Assembly: GCA_024691265.1 (NCBI GenBank)
Contig: JAILNT010000207.1
Span: forward strand, 1-9,379
Source: Treponema sp.
GTDB lineage: Bacteria > Spirochaetota > Spirochaetia > Treponematales > Treponemataceae
Reading direction: 5' to 3'
DNA length: 9,379 nt
The notes under the pieces were generated by a model, which saw nothing but the letters and a program-made list of their open reading frames with translations, had not been told where the DNA came from and did no database searches. Positions 1 through 5,923 of this stretch are shown in pieces. Numbering within the stretch: the stretch's first letter is position 1; each line of letters starts with the position of its first letter. The position numbers and the translations under genes are program-made.

Positions 1-21
1 CGACTAATTTTTAATTTTCTT

Positions 22-52
22 AACACCTTGGTTTTTCCAGGGTGTTTTTTTT
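22..52 (+). terminator. Intrinsic terminator of an upstream plus-strand gene outside the window
   Basis: A 10-bp stem (22-31 pairing with 37-46, with one G-U wobble) closes a five-T loop and runs straight into a T tract (45-52). This is the standard Rho-independent form on the plus strand. The gene it ends lies to the left of the window. It also separates that gene from the ybaK cluster, which must therefore have its own promoter in the AT-rich stretch 53-155. Confidence 0.85.
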
Positions 53-155
53 CATATACTATATCAAAAATATAACAGATATTTTAAATAAAACTTATTA
101 ATACTAGCCTTTATACTCTTTGCTATATTTATGTATTTGCTGTAACATTATCTTT

Positions 156-641
156 ATGAAAAAGACCAACGCAATGAGAATATTAGATGCTGCAAAAGTT
201 AAATATGAGACAAAATCATATTCTGATGATGGAGAACACACTCTTGAGCGTGGTGCAGCTGAAAAGATAGCAACAGAACTTGGAATAAATCCACTTCAAG
301 TATTTAAGACTATCGTAATGAGAACAGAAACAAAAGAAGTTGTTGTATTCTGCCAATGTGCAGTTCATGAAATAAATCTAAAAAAAGCAAGAAATGCTTG
401 TTCTGCAAAAGAAGTTACACCTGTAAAGCCTGATGAACTTTTAGGACTTACAGGATATATTCGCGGAGGTTGCAGTCCCCTTGGCATGAAAAGAAAATTT
501 AGAACTTTCATAGATGAAAGTGCCAAAAATTTTGATAAAATATATATAAGTGCAGGAATGCGGGGGGAACAGATTTGTCTGTCTCCTTTAGATTTACAAA
601 AAGTCATAGATGCAGATTTCTGTGATTTAGTACTTGAATAA
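156..641 (+). CDS. ybaK: Cys-tRNA(Pro)/Cys-tRNA(Cys) deacylase, YbaK/EbsC family
   Basis: A trans-editing enzyme that, in this family, hydrolyses Cys wrongly attached to tRNA(Pro) by prolyl-tRNA synthetase; it acts in the cytoplasm. The 161-residue product has the family's usual length and fold order. It has an N-terminal MKKTNAMRIL start typical of YbaK, a conserved lysine in the QVFKTIV segment (K51, matching the catalytic lysine) and the GGCSPLGMK motif near residues 107-115. The frame is open back to a TTG at 120, but the ATG at 156 gives the family N-terminus. No clear Shine-Dalgarno precedes it. A TATACT at 112-117 is a possible -10 element but lacks a good -35. It is the first gene of a plus-strand cluster, 36 nt before the lipoprotein gene. 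Confidence 0.93.
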   Translation: MKKTNAMRILDAAKVKYETKSYSDDGEHTLERGAAEKIATELGINPLQVFKTIVMRTETKEVVVFCQCAVHEINLKKARNACSAKEVTPVKPDELLGLTGYIRGGCSPLGMKRKFRTFIDESAKNFDKIYISAGMRGEQICLSPLDLQKVIDADFCDLVLE

Positions 642-677
642 TATAAGAGATAAAAGGTTTTGAAATAATAGATTCAT

Positions 678-1469
678 ATGAAAACAATGGTTAAGAGATT
701 TATAATATTAGCATCGTCTATAACTCTTTTTACAGCCTGTAATAATAAAAAAGTAATAGTTCCTGAATTGAAAGTAAATGCAGAAGGAGCTATTCAACTT
801 GAAATACACCCTGCATCAAAAGAGTCTTTACAAGATGTACAGAAGTGGCACCCAACAGAAGATAAGGTTTGTGTAGTTCTAGGTTACGGCTATAATGAAG
901 GTGCAACTAAAGATGAAATAATTGCAAATCTTAGCAATAAATATGGACTTTCTGAAGACGGAGGGCTTATAGTTCCTGTTGTCTATCCAGATGATTTTCT
1001 TCATAGTGGGAAAATAAGGTTATCTACATTAAAAGATGTTAGTGAAGATTATCAGCTGAAAGGTTTTATTATTCTAGGTGCTCCTGAAGATACTAATAAA
1101 GCTTTAACAAGAATAGAAGACGCAAATGGCGGGAAAAGATATCTTCCGGTTTTTGCTTTTTTCTCTCAAGATGATGTATCCGGCATGGAAGCTGCTTGCG
1201 ATTTCATTGTTGACCATATTCAATCAAATTCTACAACTGAAAGTGCTCAAATAATAGAAGCGGATATTCAGACTCTTGTTAATAATTCTATAGATTATAT
1301 GCTTGCTCTTGATGGACCTCTTATTGTAAATGAAGAGCTTATACAACAGGAACAGCAAAAAAATCTTTTTCAGCATGTACAACAAATTGTAGGAAAAAAC
1401 AGAAATCTTGCACCAGCTATAGATGATGAAACAGGCTTTTCGTCTGCAAATCATTTTGTAATAAAATAA
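678..1469 (+). CDS. Predicted lipoprotein of unknown function
   Basis: I do not recognise a named family. The 263-residue product starts with a basic n-region and a hydrophobic stretch (residues 8-20) ending in LFTAC, so C21 is the likely lipidated cysteine. Phe at -3 fits the relaxed spirochaete lipobox. After it come alternating hydrophobic strands and helices: VCVVLGYG near 64, GLIVPVVYP near 96, FIILGAPE near 130 and LPVFAFF near 156. These suggest a Rossmann-like or periplasmic-binding-protein-like alpha/beta fold, which is inference only. Residues 183-245 are Gln/Asn-rich and probably helical. The Shine-Dalgarno is weak (AAAAGG at 652-657, about 20 nt before the ATG). It sits 36 nt after ybaK and 14 nt before the phosphodiesterase gene, so the three are probably co-transcribed. 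Confidence 0.8.
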   Translation: MKTMVKRFIILASSITLFTACNNKKVIVPELKVNAEGAIQLEIHPASKESLQDVQKWHPTEDKVCVVLGYGYNEGATKDEIIANLSNKYGLSEDGGLIVPVVYPDDFLHSGKIRLSTLKDVSEDYQLKGFIILGAPEDTNKALTRIEDANGGKRYLPVFAFFSQDDVSGMEAACDFIVDHIQSNSTTESAQIIEADIQTLVNNSIDYMLALDGPLIVNEELIQQEQQKNLFQHVQQIVGKNRNLAPAIDDETGFSSANHFVIK

Positions 1470-1483
1470 CTCAACAGGATATT

Positions 1484-2173
1484 ATGCAAACATTTTTTCA
1501 GACAGATAACTTTTTGATAACAAGCTCTCAGAAACAGATTAAAATGCTTTCAGACAAGCAATCTGCAAAGGTTCTTGTTATCTCAGATTCTCATGGACAT
1601 AGCTGGCTGTTAAAATCAATTCTTGAAGAATTTAATGGCTGTGATGCTCTTTTATTTTGTGGCGATGGAATAAAAGATTTATTGAAAAATCTGGAAGAAG
1701 CTATCATAGATGAAAAATTTGCAAAATATATTCCCCCAGTTATAGCCTTTGTTCAAGGTAATAATGATGATAACAGATATTCTTTATATAATGCAGTTGA
1801 TAACCAAGTAACTACTATTCACGTACCTGTAAAGCAATTTATAAATATTGCAGGCACGAATGTTATGCTGGTTCATGGGCATTTGTATAGCCTATTTGAT
1901 AATGGACAGGAACTTGTTGAAGATGCAAAAGATTCTAATTCTCAAGTTATTTTATTTGGTCATACACATATAGGTTGTGCTATAGATAATGGCAAAGCTT
2001 TGCTATTAAATCCAGGGAGTATATCTCGTCCAAGAGGATGCCCTGCAAGCTTTGCCATATTAGAATTTACAAAAGGCAAAAAGATTCCTTATTACTATCT
2101 AGTAGAAATTAAAAATTCTCAGCTAGCTAATACTGAATATAAAGCTTTTACGCCAAGAAGCAGTATTTTCTAG
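1484..2173 (+). CDS. yfcE: YfcE/MJ0936-type metallophosphoesterase
   Basis: A calcineurin-like phosphodiesterase with two divalent metals; family members cleave small phosphodiesters, and the natural substrate is usually unknown. All metal-binding motifs are visible in order: D35-x-H37 (SDSHG), GDG with D61, GNND at 92-95, VHGH at 130-133 and GHTH at 159-162. The 229-residue protein is longer than typical family members (roughly 160-185) because of an N-terminal extension of about 20-28 residues and an insert around 65-85. An internal ATG at 1544 would remove 20 residues, but it lacks a ribosome site. The ATG at 1484 has AGGA just upstream (about 4 nt spacing) and lies 14 nt after the lipoprotein stop. 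The stop overlaps that of the convergent hydrolase gene. Confidence 0.88.
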   Translation: MQTFFQTDNFLITSSQKQIKMLSDKQSAKVLVISDSHGHSWLLKSILEEFNGCDALLFCGDGIKDLLKNLEEAIIDEKFAKYIPPVIAFVQGNNDDNRYSLYNAVDNQVTTIHVPVKQFINIAGTNVMLVHGHLYSLFDNGQELVEDAKDSNSQVILFGHTHIGCAIDNGKALLLNPGSISRPRGCPASFAILEFTKGKKIPYYYLVEIKNSQLANTEYKAFTPRSSIF

Positions 2174-2862
2174 AAATTACCAGAAAAAGGAAATGCACAT
2201 GTGTTATGACCTGGATAAACACATGTATCACCTGAAACTTCACGAGATATTTTTTCTAGGCTTTTTTCCATTTGAAAATCATCACCGCCATACAAATCCG
2301 TGCGTCCATAAGAATGATAAAAAACTGTATCCCCAGATATTAATAATTTATCACTGGCATTATACAAGCAAATACTTCCCCTTGTATGTCCCGGGGTGTG
2401 TATTACTTTCCATTTTTCTAAAGCCTTTGCAACATCTTCATTATCAACAGCTATGCAATCTTTTAATGTTTTTCCATCTTCAAGTAAAGAATCGGCATCT
2501 GGAAGATTTGATACAGAAGGAAGCAAGCTTTTTAAGCCAAAATTGACAATTATTTTCTCTTGTGCTATAGCAGAGTTTGCACCTATATATTCTCTATCGG
2601 CTTCATGAATAGCAATATGCATTGAAGGATAAGCACGATGAAGTACTGGTAAACCAAAAACATGGTCAAAATGACCATGCGTAATAACAACTGCAACAGG
2701 AATAAGATTATTGGCAGCAAGGAACCTTACAATTTCGTATTCGTCAGGAGATTTGGAACCTACAGCAGGGTCTACTATAAATACATAATTATCAGTAAGA
2801 GAAACTATTAATGTATTTACCTCCAATGGCCCTAATGGTAAAATTTTTATTTTGAAATCCAT
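2170..2862 (-). CDS. Metallo-beta-lactamase-fold hydrolase (glyoxalase II-like)
   Basis: A cytoplasmic zinc-dependent hydrolase of the short glyoxalase II-like group; the substrate cannot be told from sequence. The 230-residue protein shows the HGHFDH zinc motif at residues 62-67, H159 in TPGH, the bridging D178 in SGDT and H219 in YPGHN. The IVDPA segment near 29-33 and the NTLIV segment near 16-20 are also typical. The frame is open upstream to 2904, but the ATG at 2862 has a strong AGGAGG 7 nt before it and gives the family N-terminus. The C-terminus is short and ends in an unusual Cys/Phe-rich tail after YPGHN. A strong terminator (2891-2928) lies only 29 nt upstream of the start, so expression may depend on readthrough or on a nearby promoter. 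Confidence 0.9.
   Translation of the reverse strand: MDFKIKILPLGPLEVNTLIVSLTDNYVFIVDPAVGSKSPDEYEIVRFLAANNLIPVAVVITHGHFDHVFGLPVLHRAYPSMHIAIHEADREYIGANSAIAQEKIIVNFGLKSLLPSVSNLPDADSLLEDGKTLKDCIAVDNEDVAKALEKWKVIHTPGHTRGSICLYNASDKLLISGDTVFYHSYGRTDLYGGDDFQMEKSLEKISREVSGDTCVYPGHNTCAFPFSGNF
2197..2226. repeat. 9-bp perfect inverted repeat inside the hydrolase 3' end
   Basis: ACATGTGTT (2197-2205) is exactly complementary to AACACATGT (2218-2226), with a 12-nt loop. The left arm also contains the 8-bp palindrome CACATGTG (2196-2203). It lies 24 nt past the yfcE stop, within the codons around the YPGHN motif of the convergent hydrolase gene. There is no T tract on the plus side, so it is not a standard terminator. 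It could stabilise or end the plus-strand message, or be coincidence. Confidence 0.5.
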
Positions 2863-2890
2863 ATAAAATCCTCCTAAGCAGAAAACCTTT

Positions 2891-2928
2891 GAAAAGAAAA
2901 ACACCGGACTTTATAAAATCCGGTGTTT
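2891..2928 (-). terminator. Strong intrinsic terminator after the RRM protein gene
   Basis: On the minus strand a perfect 10-bp stem (2928-2919 with 2908-2899) closes a 10-nt loop and is followed by a T-rich tract (TTTTTCTTTTC, 2901-2891). It ends transcription of the RRM gene, whose stop is about 48 nt upstream. The same element falls in the leader of the hydrolase gene, with only 16 nt between the T tract and that gene's AGGAGG. Confidence 0.88.
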
Positions 2929-2950
2929 ATAAATATTAAGTTATAATATA

Positions 2951-2979
2951 ATTATAATTCTAGTAAATTCGTATTTCAG
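2951..2979 (-). promoter_or_regulatory. Candidate sigma-70 promoter for the hydrolase gene
   Basis: On the minus strand a consensus -10 TATAAT (2956-2951) lies 17 nt after CTGAAA (2979-2974, 4 of 6 matches to TTGACA), overlapping the stop of the RRM gene. A start near 2944 would give a leader of about 82 nt that contains the terminator hairpin, implying attenuation. The surroundings are very AT-rich, so the -10 match could be chance. Confidence 0.45.
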
Positions 2980-3749
2980 ACTAAATATGATGAACCTGCA
3001 ACAGCTTCAGGAGTAGCTGCAGTTTCTGTATCAGTAACGGTATTTTCTGTTACTTCAGAATTAGAAGAAGAAGATTCAGATGTATTCAAAGGCTCACTTT
3101 CAGTAGCAGCATTTTCATTTTCATCTGCTTCTTCATCAACATTATTAAGCTTAGAATAGCTAACATTAAGCTTTCTTCCTCTATACTCATATCCATTAAG
3201 AGCTGTTAAAGCTTTTTCGCAATCTTCAGTAAAGAGCTGGATAAAAGAATAATTTGCAAGAACACGAATATCTCCAATACGGTCACGGCTAATATTTGCA
3301 ACACTTACAAGAAGGCCTACAAGGTCTCTTGGATATACACGTCTGTTTCTTCCAATACCAACAAAAATTGTTGTTGCCAATGATTCATCTATCTGAACTC
3401 TTGGTGCACGTTCTACTTTTTCAGGCTTTACAGTTGAATGTCTATCACTTCTTTCTGCAGAAAATCTTGCAGTCTTCTCAAAATGGCTTGTATCTCTTGT
3501 TTCTTTTGAGAATGTACGTTCAGATTTCTTTGCAAAACGAGAACGGCTTCCGGTTGTTGACAGAAGCATTTTTGTAAGATAAGCGGCAACATAAGAACGT
3601 CTTCCAAATGGAACTGTTTTCTTGAAAATCTTTTTTAATTTAGCCAATTCATCTGGATCAGCTTCTGTTTCAACTCTTTTTACGGCATCTACAAGAAATG
3701 AAGAGAATTGCTCTTCTGTTATTTCAACATCATATTTATTATAAGCCAT
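2976..3749 (-). CDS. DbpA-type RRM RNA-binding protein without helicase domains
   Basis: A probable cytoplasmic RNA-binding protein. Of its 257 residues, about 1-64 form a charged helical N-terminal domain and 65-118 a strongly basic, Ser/Arg/Lys-rich linker. Residues 125-202 match the C-terminal RRM of DbpA/CsdA DEAD-box helicases (strands around TTIFVGIG, GDIRVLANYSFIQLF and RKLNVSY). Residues 203-257 are an acidic Ser/Thr/Glu tail ending in SSYLV. No helicase motif is present. In DbpA this RRM binds 23S rRNA hairpin 92; whether this protein does so is inference. The ATG at 3749 is preferred over the upstream frame (to 3773) because AGGAGA lies 7 nt before it. It has its own candidate promoter and ends at the terminator at 2891-2928, but readthrough from clpP-GNAT is possible. 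Confidence 0.82.
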   Translation of the reverse strand: MAYNKYDVEITEEQFSSFLVDAVKRVETEADPDELAKLKKIFKKTVPFGRRSYVAAYLTKMLLSTTGSRSRFAKKSERTFSKETRDTSHFEKTARFSAERSDRHSTVKPEKVERAPRVQIDESLATTIFVGIGRNRRVYPRDLVGLLVSVANISRDRIGDIRVLANYSFIQLFTEDCEKALTALNGYEYRGRKLNVSYSKLNNVDEEADENENAATESEPLNTSESSSSNSEVTENTVTDTETAATPEAVAGSSYLV

Positions 3750-3793
3750 ATAAAATCTCCTATTTTTTTTCAAAACTTCCTAATAAATAAAAA

Positions 3794-3822
3794 AAATTAC
3801 CCAAAAGCTTAACGTTTATCAA
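3794..3822 (-). promoter_or_regulatory. Sigma-70 promoter for the RRM protein gene
   Basis: On the minus strand TTGATA (3822-3817) and TAATTT (3799-3794) are separated by exactly 17 nt, in the short gap between the GNAT gene stop (3834) and the RRM gene start (3749). Transcription would begin near 3787, giving a leader of about 38 nt with the AGGAGA site. Confidence 0.6.
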
Positions 3823-3833
3823 TTAAAACGGCC

Positions 3834-4760
3834 TTAATGGGTGTACAAATCCAAAACGTAAGAAGAACAAACTTCTTCAAAGTTATAATTCTTTAACAGA
3901 AGTTGCATTTCGTTTGGAACATTCATATTTGTAAAAATAATCCAGTGAACTCCATTGTTTTTCAATTCAGAAAGATATTTTTCTAAAAGTTCCTTTCCTA
4001 TCCCCAAACCACGATAATCCTGTAATACAAAAAAAGCTGTCACAACGACAGTTTTTACAGAATCACGATAAAATGGAATTCCTATGATACAGCCTGAGAA
4101 ATCTCCGAAAATAGTTTTGCAAACAAAACCTGACTTTAAATCTGGATTACCAAAATTGAAATGATATCTATTCACCTCAACAATTGCTTCTTTCAATGAT
4201 GGACTTTCACTAAATGACAGTGAACTGTGTTCAAGGGATTCAGTCAAAACAGACCTTAAACAATTTTCAACATCAACATTATCACAAGATGAATCATATC
4301 GCTGAAAAATAAAATCAGACAGAACTAAATCATCTGTCTCATCTGCAAATTCAATTCTTTTCTCGAGAGCTTCCAGACCCAACGATTCTCTCAAAGCGTT
4401 ATACCATTGGTAAATAACATCTCGCATTTTTTTATTTTTATAAAGATGCCATTTTTTTTCTATACTCGGATAAGCTTTGATAACATTTTTAAAATTTCTA
4501 AAGACCCCCCTTCCTGATGCAAGTACCTGCCTTAATTCTTCTTTTACAATGGGAGAATGTAAATCAGATACAAAACTTTCTAGTAGATTAAACCCATCAG
4601 AGGAAGTCCATTCTGGCAAAGCATATGTATTTTCCTCGTCAGGCTTACCTGCAAATGGAACAACAGAAGGAATATCCGCTTTTACAACAGATTTCACAGT
4701 CTGATTTTCCATTGCAAATAGGATTTGCTGCACAAGGACGTCAGTCAAATCGAATAACAT
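3834..4760 (-). CDS. UPF0158-domain / GNAT acetyltransferase fusion protein
   Basis: A two-domain 308-residue cytoplasmic protein. Residues 1-130 resemble the uncharacterised UPF0158 family. They have the aromatic/acidic YALPEW and SSDGFNLLESF stretch (46-63), the GRGVFRNFKNVIKAYP core (83-98) and the KMRDVIYQWYNAL helix (111-123). Residues about 160-308 form a GNAT acetyltransferase domain, with the acetyl-CoA pyrophosphate loop at R250-GLG-I-G255 in the segment DYRGLGIGKELLEKYL. The acceptor is unknown. The ATG at 4760 begins one nucleotide after the clpP stop (TAG, then T, then ATG), so translation is probably coupled and the two are co-transcribed. No terminator is visible after its stop, and the next gene's promoter begins 12 nt downstream. 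The family call for the N-terminal part is from memory of its conserved pattern. Confidence 0.82.
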   Translation of the reverse strand: MLFDLTDVLVQQILFAMENQTVKSVVKADIPSVVPFAGKPDEENTYALPEWTSSDGFNLLESFVSDLHSPIVKEELRQVLASGRGVFRNFKNVIKAYPSIEKKWHLYKNKKMRDVIYQWYNALRESLGLEALEKRIEFADETDDLVLSDFIFQRYDSSCDNVDVENCLRSVLTESLEHSSLSFSESPSLKEAIVEVNRYHFNFGNPDLKSGFVCKTIFGDFSGCIIGIPFYRDSVKTVVVTAFFVLQDYRGLGIGKELLEKYLSELKNNGVHWIIFTNMNVPNEMQLLLKNYNFEEVCSSYVLDLYTH

Positions 4761-4761
4761 A

Positions 4762-5376
4762 CTAATCTAAATCAGAGCGTTTTGTAATAATTTTACTTAC
4801 GAGACCATAAGAAACAGCCTCTTCTGCATTGAGCCAATAATCTCTGTCAGTATCTTTTGCAACCTGTTCCAAATCTTTTCCAGTAGCTTCTGCTATGATT
4901 TTATTCAACTTAGAACGAGTTTTAGCCAATTCCTGAGCATGAATCTCAATATCTGTTGCAACACCCTTAATTCCACTCATAGGCTGGTGTATCAAATACT
5001 CGCTATTTGGCAATGCAAGTCTGCGTTCTTTTGGAACTGCCAATAAAATCAAGGCAGCAGCACTTGCAACAAGTCCCATACCTATTAATGTTACTGGAGC
5101 ATTGATGAAGCGAATCATATCGAAAATAGCAAATCCAGCTTCTACATCTCCTCCAGGAGAATCTATATACATGCGGATTGGCTTATCATTATCAGCTTCC
5201 ATCATCAACAAATCACGAACAATCTTTTCAGCAAGTTCCTTGTTTATTTCGCCACTCAACAAAATCTGTCTTGTTTTCAGAAACTTCTCAGCAAGAGGAT
5301 CAGGCCCCTTATCCTTCTTCTCTTTCTCATCATCTTCTGCATCTTCAAGGACAGTTTGATAAATATGCTGCGTCAT
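4762..5376 (-). CDS. clpP: ATP-dependent Clp protease proteolytic subunit, variant active-site context
   Basis: A serine peptidase of the ClpP fold that, in the family, forms a tetradecameric chamber fed by ClpX or ClpA. The 204-residue protein has the likely catalytic triad S105 (LVASAA), H130 (IHQP) and D179 (TDRDYW), plus the SPGGDV oxyanion loop at 73-78 and ATDIEIHAQEL at 140-150. The residue after the serine is Ala rather than the usual Met (canonical AASMGA), and a hydrophobic ALILLA follows. The N-terminus carries a very charged insert (residues 11-27) in place of the usual axial-loop sequence. Together these suggest a second, divergent ClpP paralogue rather than the main one. The start at 5376 has GGAGA 4-5 nt upstream. 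It is the first gene of an operon with the GNAT fusion gene. No clpX or tig lies next to it. Confidence 0.9.
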   Translation of the reverse strand: MTQHIYQTVLEDAEDDEKEKKDKGPDPLAEKFLKTRQILLSGEINKELAEKIVRDLLMMEADNDKPIRMYIDSPGGDVEAGFAIFDMIRFINAPVTLIGMGLVASAAALILLAVPKERRLALPNSEYLIHQPMSGIKGVATDIEIHAQELAKTRSKLNKIIAEATGKDLEQVAKDTDRDYWLNAEEAVSYGLVSKIITKRSDLD

Positions 5377-5416
5377 TATTTCTCCATTAAAAAAAATATT
5401 TAATCCGTATTCTTAT

Positions 5417-5445
5417 ATATTAGCGAATAACTTTTAGTCTGTCCA
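5417..5445 (-). promoter_or_regulatory. Sigma-70 promoter for clpP operon
   Basis: On the minus strand TGGACA (5445-5440) is followed after exactly 17 nt by TAATAT (5422-5417). The start would be near 5410, giving a leader of about 34 nt. It lies directly after the tRNA terminator, so clpP is transcribed independently of the tRNAs. No CtsR- or HrcA-type operator repeat is evident. Confidence 0.65.
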
Positions 5446-5487
5446 CTTTTCTTATCAGCTTTTCACTTCAGAAGATAATTAAAAGGC

Positions 5488-5521
5488 AAAAAAAAAGCAC
5501 TCATGTTTTACCATGAATGCT
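5488..5521 (-). terminator. Intrinsic terminator of the tRNA operon
   Basis: On the minus strand a 10-bp stem (5521-5512 with 5505-5496, one G-U pair) closes a 6-nt loop and is followed by nine T residues (5496-5488). It begins 3 nt past the last tRNA-Ala. As DNA on the plus strand the wobble becomes a C-A mismatch, so it favours the minus-strand transcript. Confidence 0.9.
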
Positions 5522-5524
5522 TTA

Positions 5525-5598
5525 TGGAGAATAGGGGACTTGAACCCCTGACCCTCGGCTTGCAAAGCCGATGCTCTAGCCAACTGAGCTAATTCCCC
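5525..5598 (-). tRNA. tRNA-Ala(TGC), distal copy
   Basis: A complete 74-nt cloverleaf. The acceptor GGGGAAT pairs with ATTCTCC and includes the G3-U70 wobble, the main alanine identity element. The discriminator is A73. The D arm is AGCTCAGTTGGCTAGAGC, the anticodon loop TTTGCAA gives anticodon TGC, and the T loop is TTCAAGT on an AGGGG/CCCCT stem. CCA is not encoded and must be added. It is identical to the copy at 5710-5783 and is the last gene of the four-tRNA operon. Confidence 0.97.
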
Positions 5599-5607
5599 GT
5601 GGCTTAC

Positions 5608-5681
5608 TGGGACAGAATAGAGTTGAACTATTGACCCCCGCCTTATCAGAGCGGTGCTCTAACCAACTGAGCTACTGTCCC
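5608..5681 (-). tRNA. tRNA-Ile(GAT), distal copy
   Basis: A complete 74-nt cloverleaf. The acceptor GGGACAG pairs with CTGTCCC, with A73. The anticodon loop CTGATAA on a CCGCT/GGCGG stem gives anticodon GAT, which reads ATC and ATT. The T loop is TTCAACT on an AATAG/CTATT stem. CCA is not encoded. It lies 9 nt before tRNA-Ala and is identical to the copy at 5793-5866. Confidence 0.97.
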
Positions 5682-5709
5682 AAATAACAAAAAGAAACAA
5701 AAGTTAATA

Positions 5710-5783
5710 TGGAGAATAGGGGACTTGAACCCCTGACCCTCGGCTTGCAAAGCCGATGCTCTAGCCAACTGAGCTAATTCCCC
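5710..5783 (-). tRNA. tRNA-Ala(TGC), proximal copy
   Basis: Identical over 74 nt to the copy at 5525-5598, including the G3-U70 pair, A73 and anticodon TGC. It is second in the operon, 9 nt after the first tRNA-Ile. CCA is not encoded. Confidence 0.97.
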
Positions 5784-5792
5784 ATGGCTTAC

Positions 5793-5866
5793 TGGGACAG
5801 AATAGAGTTGAACTATTGACCCCCGCCTTATCAGAGCGGTGCTCTAACCAACTGAGCTACTGTCCC
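5793..5866 (-). tRNA. tRNA-Ile(GAT), proximal copy
   Basis: Identical over 74 nt to the copy at 5608-5681, with anticodon GAT and a regular cloverleaf; CCA is not encoded. It is the first gene of the operon. Its leader of about 22 nt contains a small CAAC/GTTG hairpin (5871-5882) just before the mature 5' end, which could help processing. Confidence 0.97.
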
Positions 5867-5894
5867 GTAGCAACTTTCGTTGTCGATGTTTGAT

Positions 5895-5923
5895 AATATA
5901 TACGAAACAATATTTTTTGTAAA
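5895..5923 (-). promoter_or_regulatory. Sigma-70 promoter of the tRNA operon
   Basis: On the minus strand TTTACA (5923-5918) and TATATT (5900-5895) are 17 nt apart, about 29 nt upstream of the first tRNA-Ile. The predicted start is near 5888. The region just after the -10 is not GC-rich, so no obvious stringent-type discriminator is seen. The rest of the gap up to the kinase-like gene (about 5924-6032) is AT-rich, with only a weak 7-bp hairpin at 5967-5990. Confidence 0.7.

Larger units (their letters stand above)
5524..5866. repeat. Tandem duplication of a tRNA-Ile/tRNA-Ala pair
   Basis: The block 5524-5681 recurs at 5709-5866, an offset of 185 bp. By eye the 158-bp copies differ only at one spacer base (G at 5599, A at 5784). 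The 27 bp between the blocks (5682-5708) is unrelated AT-rich sequence, without a promoter or terminator that I can see, so all four tRNAs are probably one transcript. Confidence 0.95.

Noticed and set aside
2193..2608. Plus-strand open frames of 117 and 70 codons opposite the MBL-fold gene
   Set aside because: They lie antisense to a gene with complete zinc motifs, have no ribosome sites and give low-complexity products without recognisable domains.
3048..3150. GAAGAA-type simple repeat
   Set aside because: It is the minus-strand coding sequence of the acidic Ser/Thr/Glu tail of the RRM protein, not an independent repeat.
3812..3829. CGTTT/AAACG hairpin after the GNAT gene as a terminator
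   Set aside because: It has only five base pairs, the T tract is about 14 nt away, and the site overlaps the better-supported promoter of the RRM gene.
5524..5866. Direct repeats read as a CRISPR-like or mobile element
   Set aside because: The repeated sequence is fully explained by two tRNA pairs; there are only two units, with no spacers, no integrase and no attachment-site remnant.
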